In this document: piece after piece, positions 15,777-22,040 of the stretch
Numbering within the stretch: position 1 is the stretch's first letter
Layout: each line of letters begins with the position of its first letter
Assembly: GCA_964458385.1 (NCBI GenBank)
Contig: CAYWIS010000031.1
Coordinates: forward strand, 1-38,461
Length of the DNA: 38,461 nucleotides
DNA from: JAHWKS01 sp964458385
GTDB lineage: Bacteria > Planctomycetota > Planctomycetia > Pirellulales > Pirellulaceae
Direction: 5' to 3'
The notes under the pieces: model-generated
Database searches by the model: none
Told to the model about the DNA's origin: nothing
The model's input: the letters and a program-made list of their open reading frames with translations, nothing else
Position numbers and translations under genes: made by a program

Positions 15777-17450
15777 TCAGGATATTTGCTTGGCCGCCCA
15801 GACGGCCAGCTTCTCTCGGAAAATCTTGGCGTTATGGCGAATGTCCACTGGCAGCGACGGATGAATCAGGAAGTCACGGATGTCACGTGTGTGTTCGTAC
15901 AACAGCGCTTGCTCGCGCAGGGCCTGTAACAATGCTTCGCGTTGTTTCTTTGTCGCAGGACGATGCTCGGGCCAAGTTTCCACAACGATCACGGGCCGTT
16001 GCGCTCCCGGATCCCCAACCCCAACGAGCGCCGAGCGGTAAACTTCTTTCAGTTGGTTGAAAATGGCTTCACACGGGATCGTATACAGTACGCCCTGGGG
16101 CGTAATCACCCGGTGAGCCTTTCGCCCACAGAACCAGAAACGATCCTGGGCGTCTAGATAACCGACATCGCCGATTCGGTGCCAAATGGCAGCGCCGTCA
16201 CGAATCTTATGTTCGCGATTGGCTTCACGACGCGTGACATATTCGCGGGTTACAACGTCGCCCGCCACAATCAACTCGCCAATTTCCCCGTTCGGCAGCT
16301 CCTCAATGGAATCAATCGTTTCGATCGGCTCGTCGGAAATACGAATTACCTTCCACTGAATTCCGGGAAAACGCCGGCCGACGCACGTACCGGCGCCTTG
16401 AGCGCTTTGGGCTGCCGTCTCTCCTAAAACTTCGCTGGCGGCAATCGACGCCACGGGAAGCGATTCAGTAGCTCCATAAGGCGTGTGGACGTCTCCATCG
16501 GGATGGATCGCACTTTTCATGCGGTGCAACACATGGTGCGGCACCGGAGCCCCAGCCGAAAGCACTCGCCGTAGCGTGGGCAGTGGAATCTTCTCTACTT
16601 CACAGTACCGGCCGACCACATTCCATAACGCCGGGGAGCCAAACGCCTGGGTTACCTTCCAATCGTGGATCGCCTCGACAATATTCCGCGGGTTCGCCTT
16701 TGCCGGGCGAGTCGGGTCCATATCGGGAATCACGGTGGTAACGCCCATCGCGCAATTGAAAAGTGCAAACAACGGGAACCCCGGTAGGTCCACTTCGCCC
16801 GGCTCAACACGATAGAAAGCTTGAAGTTCGTCAACCTGTTTTGTGAAATTGCCGTGCTGGTAGAGGACGCCCTTGGGCGGTCCCGTGCTGCCAGTAGTAA
16901 AAATGATGGCGGCTGGATCGTCGTGCGCCACATCGACCGGTCGGAACGCGCCAACGCGAGTTTCCCGCAGGTCGTCAATCGTCGGTCCTCCCCAAAACCA
17001 CCGCCGCCCGACCGTCACGTTGAAGCGAGCCCGTGGAAACCGGCCTCGCAACAACGACCGAACTGCATGTCCCAAGGGAATCGAAATAAAGCCATCAGGT
17101 TCGACGTCGGCCAGGCAGCGGATCAAACTTTTCCGCCCCATTCCCGGGTCGATCAGTACGGTCACAGCGCCGGCTTTGAACAGCGCAAATGTCAACGAGA
17201 TAAAATCGAACCCTGGCCGGACCAGAAGTACGATGCGCATTCCGGGCGTAACGCCCATCGCCTGCAGTCCCGCGGCCAAACGGGAACTGTCATCATCCAG
17301 TTCTCGGAAGGTCCACGTGTGATACTGCCGTTTTCCCGCAATCCGCGCTCCGGGCATAACGACGGCAATCTGGTCGGGGATGCGCTGCGCGACGAGACTT
17401 AACCGCGAGGCGACATTAGGATGCGACCGAGATGAAGAAGCAGTTATCAC
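15777..17450 (-). CDS. oleC: OleC-like AMP-forming ligase (beta-lactone synthetase / acyl-activating enzyme)
   Basis: This is an ANL-superfamily adenylating enzyme of 557 residues. The P-loop TTGSTGPPKG is at 185-194, the A5 motif YGATES at 325-330, the A7 region GDVGY at 427-431, and the A10 catalytic Lys542 in HNAKIFREKL. The N-terminal segment with VLIDPGMGRKSLIRCLADVEPDGF and IPLGHAVR is the pattern I associate with OleC, which converts beta-hydroxy acids to beta-lactones in long-chain olefin synthesis. An ordinary fatty-acyl-CoA ligase is the alternative. OleA, OleB and OleD partners are absent from this window; the SDRs at 1073 and 33873 do not look like OleD. It is first in a two-gene unit with truB. 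Confidence 0.75.
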   Translation of the reverse strand: MITASSSRSHPNVASRLSLVAQRIPDQIAVVMPGARIAGKRQYHTWTFRELDDDSSRLAAGLQAMGVTPGMRIVLLVRPGFDFISLTFALFKAGAVTVLIDPGMGRKSLIRCLADVEPDGFISIPLGHAVRSLLRGRFPRARFNVTVGRRWFWGGPTIDDLRETRVGAFRPVDVAHDDPAAIIFTTGSTGPPKGVLYQHGNFTKQVDELQAFYRVEPGEVDLPGFPLFALFNCAMGVTTVIPDMDPTRPAKANPRNIVEAIHDWKVTQAFGSPALWNVVGRYCEVEKIPLPTLRRVLSAGAPVPHHVLHRMKSAIHPDGDVHTPYGATESLPVASIAASEVLGETAAQSAQGAGTCVGRRFPGIQWKVIRISDEPIETIDSIEELPNGEIGELIVAGDVVTREYVTRREANREHKIRDGAAIWHRIGDVGYLDAQDRFWFCGRKAHRVITPQGVLYTIPCEAIFNQLKEVYRSALVGVGDPGAQRPVIVVETWPEHRPATKKQREALLQALREQALLYEHTRDIRDFLIHPSLPVDIRHNAKIFREKLAVWAAKQIS

Positions 17451-17569
17451 GATGATAAGAAACGCCCAACAGATTCAATTCCACCGTTTCGCTACGACTT
17501 CGGCATGACGCATGGGACGCCTACTGCCTGCCCTCTGCAGCGGTTGTCGGTCCAAAAGTTTTGTTCACT

Positions 17570-18466
17570 TTACCGGCCTGTATTAAGTCTCACAAGCGTC
17601 TCTAGGTACTCCAACGCAAGAGCGGCCACATCTCGTTGAATTACTGACGCAAGCCCCTTCCAGCCTGGTACTGCGTTGACTTCCAATACGTAAACTTTCC
17701 CATCTCGCCCCGGCAAGAGATCCACACCAGCCCACTGCGCTCCGATCACCTGGGCCGCGCGAACCGCCATACCTGCAAGCGTTTCGTCGTACTTCCATCG
17801 TTCACCAATGGCGCCTCGGCTGATATTGGTCCGCCAATCACGCGGATTGTAACGCCACATTCCAAGAACGCGATCTCCCAGCACCATCAACCTCAAATCG
17901 CGCCCTTCGTGGGGAACAAACTCCTGCAGGTAAATGACCGCGCCCAACTGAGCAAGCATCTTGAACGCCCGCAATGCGAGTGCTTCGTCATTGACGCGGC
18001 TAATTCCTCGCCCTTCGCCTCCAAACAGCGGCTTCACGACCACATCGCCGCCCAACTCGGCAAATGCGCTCATGGCGTCTTCCGCATTCTGGCCGACCCA
18101 GGTGCGCGGCGTCGACAATCCGGCCGCCTGGAATCGCGCCGAAGCAAGATACTTATCGACTGCGGCCTCCAAAGAACGGGGCGAATTGAGCACAACTTGG
18201 CCACGTCGCTCCAGTTCGCCAAGGACGTTCATACGAAATACGACTTGCTCTAATGAGCCTGGCGGCATGGTGCGCACCAACACCGCATCGAATTGATCCA
18301 AACATTGGCCCTTGGACGACGCCGAAAACGCTGTCGTAACGTTTAGGGCGGAAGCAAGATGACTAAAGGCAACCGCGGTCAATTCGTGGCGCGCAGCCGC
18401 CGCCCGTTGCAGGTCGCGAAAATACCAGCTCTGGGGAGAAGTCAAAACGGCGACCCGCATGTCCAC
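17570..18466 (-). CDS. RimK-like ATP-grasp ligase, likely linked to tetrahydromethanopterin
   Basis: This is an ATP-grasp carboxylate-amine ligase of 298 residues. Nucleotide-site lysines are Lys105 (DKYL) and Lys145 in VVKPLFGGEGRGI (143-155). QEF (181-183), WRTNISRGA (211-219) and the metal-binding EVNAVPGWKG (262-271, with Glu262 and Asn264) complete the RimK signature. RimK-type enzymes add glutamate to a carboxylate. Members such as archaeal MptN glutamylate tetrahydromethanopterin, and related ATP-grasp genes occur in bacterial methanopterin clusters. The GTG at 18466 overlaps the mch TAG by one base, so translation is coupled; an ATG two codons on (18460) is also possible. The context makes a cofactor-modifying role likely, but the substrate is inferred. 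Confidence 0.88.
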   Translation of the reverse strand: MDMRVAVLTSPQSWYFRDLQRAAAARHELTAVAFSHLASALNVTTAFSASSKGQCLDQFDAVLVRTMPPGSLEQVVFRMNVLGELERRGQVVLNSPRSLEAAVDKYLASARFQAAGLSTPRTWVGQNAEDAMSAFAELGGDVVVKPLFGGEGRGISRVNDEALALRAFKMLAQLGAVIYLQEFVPHEGRDLRLMVLGDRVLGMWRYNPRDWRTNISRGAIGERWKYDETLAGMAVRAAQVIGAQWAGVDLLPGRDGKVYVLEVNAVPGWKGLASVIQRDVAALALEYLETLVRLNTGR

Positions 18467-19416
18467 TACGCAGAGTAGAAGGATCGCCGCAAAACATCGG
18501 GACGCAACTCGCCAAAGCGTTGTGTGCGGCCGGTGGCGAGATTACAAAACGTGACTTTCGCCGGACTAAACAAGTGCGGGTCGATTTTATAGAAATCGTA
18601 ATCGTAACGTGCAAAGATCGCTTCGAACGGCTCGCCAAAGTCGGAGGACGCGGCACTGGGAACTTGGGGCCCTACTTCGGCGATCGCCGCGTCATCGCAA
18701 CGAGTCCAGAGCGTCACCTCCGCACCATACAGCACCGCGTCGTTGGTGCGTCCGATTCCCTGCAAGTCATTTTTCGCCACAGGCGGAAGAGGCGCCACGC
18801 CCCAAGCGCTTTGAATTGTCGCTACGTCGAATTCTAGCTCCATAAGCTTATGTATTGCGGTTTCGACGCTGCGAGCGACCACTTGAATGTGGCCGGCAAG
18901 GCTGGCGGTCGGCGCAAACGCGAGCGTCAAATTATCCGGGGCAATGCGGCATGCTTCTGCCAATTGACGACACACCGAATCGGGGGGAATCTTTGAAGTT
19001 TCCAGGACCCCGACGACGGCGTTAGGCATCTCACGATAACCAATTCGCGCGTACAATTCTTCTTTTCCAGCCGCCGCCCGAAACGGGCCCGATCCCATGG
19101 CGAAATACCCCTCGGAGTCAATTCGCCAGCCGGCGTATTGCGAAGCCATGCACGCCGCGACAGGATGATCGGTGCGAACAGCAATGCCGGGAGTATCCTC
19201 CAACGTTGACAAGCTGGGAAGGATCGATACTTGCCCCAAGCCGGCGAGACAAACTTCCGCCAAGAGCCGGCCGACTTCGAGACCTCCTGGAGCATGGAGG
19301 CCGCAGTCAATTAGGCGAGCGCCGCAATCCGACGTCGTTACCGCAATGCGATAAAGCTCCGCCTGGGCGGCAATTTCATCGCATAGCCGGACGGCGTTTT
19401 CATTTAACGAAAGCAA
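18466..19416 (-). CDS. mch: methenyltetrahydromethanopterin cyclohydrolase
   Basis: Mch hydrolyses methenyl-H4MPT to 5-formyl-H4MPT, a step of the tetrahydromethanopterin-linked C1 pathway used by methylotrophs, methanogens and planctomycetes. The 316-residue length is typical. Recognisable segments are LNENA at the start, IDCG (36-39), RTDHPVAACMASQYAGW (81-97), MGSGPFRA (107-114) and, in the second half, TASLAGHIQVVARSVETAIHKL. It is cytoplasmic. It is the first gene of a coupled pair with the ATP-grasp ligase. The other pathway genes (fae, mtdB, fhc) are not in this window, so the set must be dispersed. Confidence 0.95.
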   Translation of the reverse strand: MLSLNENAVRLCDEIAAQAELYRIAVTTSDCGARLIDCGLHAPGGLEVGRLLAEVCLAGLGQVSILPSLSTLEDTPGIAVRTDHPVAACMASQYAGWRIDSEGYFAMGSGPFRAAAGKEELYARIGYREMPNAVVGVLETSKIPPDSVCRQLAEACRIAPDNLTLAFAPTASLAGHIQVVARSVETAIHKLMELEFDVATIQSAWGVAPLPPVAKNDLQGIGRTNDAVLYGAEVTLWTRCDDAAIAEVGPQVPSAASSDFGEPFEAIFARYDYDFYKIDPHLFSPAKVTFCNLATGRTQRFGELRPDVLRRSFYSA

Positions 19417-19490
19417 CGGTAAGATTCTCCGACCAAAAGCCGTTAACGAACCTCGGGGCCATCTTGGAGGCCGACCGTGCGATTATTCTT

Positions 19491-19526
19491 GGTAGCACTC
19501 CCTGGGCGCTACCTTTAGGCTATGAT
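19491..19526. promoter_or_regulatory. palindrome next to a -10-like box upstream of the DtxR/MntR gene
   Basis: GGTAGC (19491-19496) and GCTACC (19508-19513) are perfect arms around 11 nt. A TATGAT box (19521-19526), close to the -10 consensus, starts 7 nt after the second arm. No matching -35 hexamer is seen at the right distance. Placed about 100 nt before the regulator start, it could be an autoregulatory operator. This is a proposal from position and symmetry only. Confidence 0.35.
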
Positions 19527-19625
19527 GGTTAATATCGAGGACGGGGGTATCTTGCCGAAGTTTGCGTTAGAATGCAATGGCCAGCGGCTTTGGCATAAGT
19601 TCGTCCTTTCGTCGGAGCAACTGCG

Positions 19626-20294
19626 TTGCCGAGTCTTACGATTGAGAACTACATCAAGACGATTTACCAAATCTGCATTCGCCAGCAGGAACAGCCCGCC
19701 GCAACAGGGCAGATTGCCGAAGCCTTAAACGTTGCGCCCGGCACGGTTACCAGTATGCTCAAGACGTTGGACGAATCGGGATTGGTCCGGTATACACCCT
19801 ATGAAGGAGTCAACCTGACCGACGAAGGCCGATCGTTGGCTTTACGGGTGCTGCGGCGCCACCGTCTGCTGGAATTATTTCTTGCTCGAACCCTCGATTT
19901 GAGCTGGGATGAGGTCCACGAGGAGGCGGAACACATGGAACACGCCGTGAGCGACCGGCTGGTCGACCGCATGGACGCCTTTTTAGGCTATCCCGAGGCG
20001 GATCCGCATGGCGATCCAATCCCCAAAGCAGATGGCACAGTCAAGAAGAGCAGCTATCGGACCTTAGCCGAGTGGGAGGTCAGCCGGCAATTTCGTCTAG
20101 CGAGGGTGCTCGATCAGTCCCCTGAGTTCTTGCGCTATCTGAGCGATGCTGGCCTACATTTAGGCGTTGAGGGCGCTGTCACCGCACATCGCAGCGAGGC
20201 TGGAGTCGTGACGGTTGCATTGCCGGGCGGCGAAACCACGATGGCGCGCGAAGCGGCCGAAAAGCTTCTCGTGGAAAGCCCGGACAGCATTTGA
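19626..20294 (+). CDS. DtxR/MntR-family metal-dependent transcription regulator
   Basis: This is a metal-responsive repressor of 222 residues. An N-terminal winged helix covers about 5-65 (recognition region NVAPGTVTSMLKTLDESGLV), followed by the metal-binding and dimerisation domain. His79, Glu83, His98, Glu102, Glu105 and His106 fall on the DtxR metal-ligand positions. A Glu at 102, where DtxR has Cys, is the MntR-like state and suggests Mn(II) sensing. A weak SH3/FeoA-like C-terminal domain (about 160-222) may be present. The start is a TTG; an upstream in-frame TAA rules out much extension, and GGAG sits 8 nt before it. No iron or manganese transporter gene is adjacent. A palindrome lies upstream. 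Confidence 0.9.
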   Translation: MPSLTIENYIKTIYQICIRQQEQPAATGQIAEALNVAPGTVTSMLKTLDESGLVRYTPYEGVNLTDEGRSLALRVLRRHRLLELFLARTLDLSWDEVHEEAEHMEHAVSDRLVDRMDAFLGYPEADPHGDPIPKADGTVKKSSYRTLAEWEVSRQFRLARVLDQSPEFLRYLSDAGLHLGVEGAVTAHRSEAGVVTVALPGGETTMAREAAEKLLVESPDSI

Positions 20295-20300
20295 ACTTCG

Positions 20301-20441
20301 CTACGCGCGCCCGCGGCCCGCCACCAACAGCACCAGATAACTCACCAGGGTGACACACGCGATCGTCATCAAAGCATCGCGTGGCGCAACCAGGTCGTTC
20401 CGTTCCAGCAATTCCACAATCAACGAGTAAACACGTTCCAT
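20301..20441 (-). CDS. 46-residue single-pass membrane protein
   Basis: This frame was found by reading the minus strand in the gap after the DtxR gene. It starts MERVYSLIVELLERNDLV, then has a hydrophobic stretch from about residue 24 to 42 and ends with a short basic tail (GRGRA). No close family is known to me. The start ATG has only a weak GAGG about 11 nt upstream. It runs in the same direction as the zinc-ribbon gene, 82 nt beyond its stop. The balance of a charged amphipathic N-terminus and one membrane helix looks gene-like, but at this length chance cannot be excluded. Confidence 0.45.
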   Translation of the reverse strand: MERVYSLIVELLERNDLVAPRDALMTIACVTLVSYLVLLVAGRGRA

Positions 20442-20469
20442 AGGCAATCGCCTCACGTGCTATTCGCCC

Positions 20470-20497
20470 TTGGGAAGTTTAGCTTATTTTTTCCCAA
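20470..20497. repeat. inverted repeat between zinc-ribbon and 46-aa genes
   Basis: TTGGGAA (20470-20476) and TTCCCAA (20491-20497) are perfect 7-bp arms around a 14-nt AT-rich loop. It lies just after the zinc-ribbon stop on the minus strand. There is no T-tract, so it is not a classic terminator; attenuation or mRNA stability is possible. Confidence 0.3.
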
Positions 20498-20523
20498 AGC
20501 GCCGCAGGAAGCGAAAGGAACGT

Positions 20524-20829
20524 TTAGAACAGCAACCATAAAGTTGCTGCAGCAATTACAACCACTCCCCCCACCACAGCGGCGGTAATAATGGCAACCC
20601 GACTGCGGGCCTCTCGTTGTTGCTTCTCTCTATTGTGGTCCGATGCGCCGCCGACCAGCCGCATTGGCCGTTGGCATTTAGGACAGCAATCATTATTGCG
20701 AACGAAATCCCAGCCCTCCGCCATGTACCCACAAGCACACTTCACCTTGGACAGATGATGGCAATGAGGACATTGTCCAAGCACCTCGAATTGCTCAAAT
20801 CGCTCGCCGCAGCTTTGGCATCGGTACAT
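20524..20829 (-). CDS. zinc-ribbon protein with C-terminal membrane anchor
   Basis: The start is set at the ATG at 20829, giving 101 residues. The longer open frame to 21012 would overlap the cysteine desulfurase gene and adds a non-conserved-looking N-terminus. Cysteine motifs are CQSC (4-7), CPHC (20-23), CAC (31-33) and CCPKC (48-52), which look like two zinc ribbons. A charged linker follows, then a hydrophobic helix (about 79-101) ending in LWLLF, so the protein should be tail-anchored with the zinc part in the cytoplasm. The function is not known. It lies 41 nt downstream of the cysteine desulfurase gene, which may supply sulfur or be unrelated. Confidence 0.75.
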   Translation of the reverse strand: MYRCQSCGERFEQFEVLGQCPHCHHLSKVKCACGYMAEGWDFVRNNDCCPKCQRPMRLVGGASDHNREKQQREARSRVAIITAAVVGGVVVIAAATLWLLF

Positions 20830-20870
20830 TGGTGGGCCAATAAAGGCGAAGTTATTAGATACAGCCCGCG

Positions 20871-22040
20871 TCAAAAGTTCATTGACGCGATTTCGGCAAC
20901 GGCCGAAATGGCCTGAGTGATCTCTTCGGGGGTATTCCAGGGGCCTATGCTGAACCGCAAAGTTCCCCCGGATTCCAATGTTCCTAAGGCTTGATGCATT
21001 CGCGGCGCACAATGCAGCCCCGGTCGGGTTTGAACTCGGTAAGCGCTATCAAGCAGCACTGCCGCCTCCTGAGGAGCGATTCCCGAAATTGTGATGCTTA
21101 CGACACCGACGCAACGGTTGGCGACGCGAGGACCGTAAACGCGCACACCTTCGATAAATTGCAAACCTTCGATAAGCTGGGTGGTGAGGTGCTCAATGTG
21201 GCTTTGGACTTCGGCGACCCCCTTTTCTTGTAACCAAGCAACTCCCGCCCCGAGCCCTGCAATGGCGGGCGTGTTGAGGTTGCCGGCCTCGTATTTATCG
21301 GGAAGCGTCTGAGGCTGATGGTCATCTTCGCTAGAAGTGCCTGTACCGCCTTGGCGGACGCTCTCGAGTTGATCTTCCACTCGGGGACCAACGTACAGCA
21401 ATCCGACTCCCAAGGGTCCAAGAAGCCCTTTATGTCCCGGAGTCGCCAACAAGTCACAACCAATCTGCTGGACGTTAATCGGAATATGTCCGGCAGTTTG
21501 GGCTGCATCCACCAAGTAACAGACGCCATAGTCGTTGGCGATTTGACCGACCTGCTCAATCGGCTGCAATGCGCCGGTCACGTTCGATGCATGAACTAGC
21601 GCAATCAGCCGCGTTCCTGGCAAGATAGCTCGCCGGATTTCCTCGGGATCGACGATTCCCTCTCCGTTGCATCCAACTCGAGTTATGCGCACCCCATGCT
21701 TCTCTTCCAAGAAACGCAACGGTCGAAGCACCGAATTATGCTCCACCACCGTTGTTACCACGTGGTCCCCAGGGCGGAGCAGGCCGTGGAGCGCCAAATT
21801 GAGCGCATCGGTGCCGTTCAATGCAAAGGCGATTCGACGTGGGTCGTCAACGCCCAAGAGCGCCGCTATCCGGCGGCGCGCATCGACGACCAGTCTTTCG
21901 ACCTCGTTCGCTTCTCGGTAAACGCCGCGGCCAGCAGGCGCGCCTAAGTCGCGCATGCATCGCTCCACAGCGGCATATACCGTAGGAGGCTTAGGCCACG
22001 AGGTCGCGGCGTTATCCAAGTAAATACGTTGGTCGCTCAT
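20871..22040 (-). CDS. cysteine desulfurase-family PLP enzyme (NifS/Csd-like)
   Basis: This is a class V aminotransferase-fold PLP enzyme of 389 residues. It starts with the family motif YLDNAATSWPKP (7-18). His101, Asp178 and Lys204 (TPGHKG) are the PLP-site residues, and Cys344 in RPGLHCAPRMH is the likely persulfide cysteine. The RPGLHCAP context matches the SufS-like/Csd subgroup found outside isc and suf operons. The expected reaction is L-cysteine to alanine plus enzyme-bound persulfide. The ATG overlaps the stop of the upstream esterase gene by the ATGA pattern, so it is translationally coupled. The pairing of an exported esterase with a desulfurase is odd and may only reflect operon packing. 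Confidence 0.9.
   Translation of the reverse strand: MSDQRIYLDNAATSWPKPPTVYAAVERCMRDLGAPAGRGVYREANEVERLVVDARRRIAALLGVDDPRRIAFALNGTDALNLALHGLLRPGDHVVTTVVEHNSVLRPLRFLEEKHGVRITRVGCNGEGIVDPEEIRRAILPGTRLIALVHASNVTGALQPIEQVGQIANDYGVCYLVDAAQTAGHIPINVQQIGCDLLATPGHKGLLGPLGVGLLYVGPRVEDQLESVRQGGTGTSSEDDHQPQTLPDKYEAGNLNTPAIAGLGAGVAWLQEKGVAEVQSHIEHLTTQLIEGLQFIEGVRVYGPRVANRCVGVVSITISGIAPQEAAVLLDSAYRVQTRPGLHCAPRMHQALGTLESGGTLRFSIGPWNTPEEITQAISAVAEIASMNF

Noticed and set aside
20830..21012. 61-residue N-terminal extension of the zinc-ribbon protein
   Set aside because: It overlaps the cysteine desulfurase gene in another frame and does not look conserved; the ATG at 20829 directly precedes the first CxxC.
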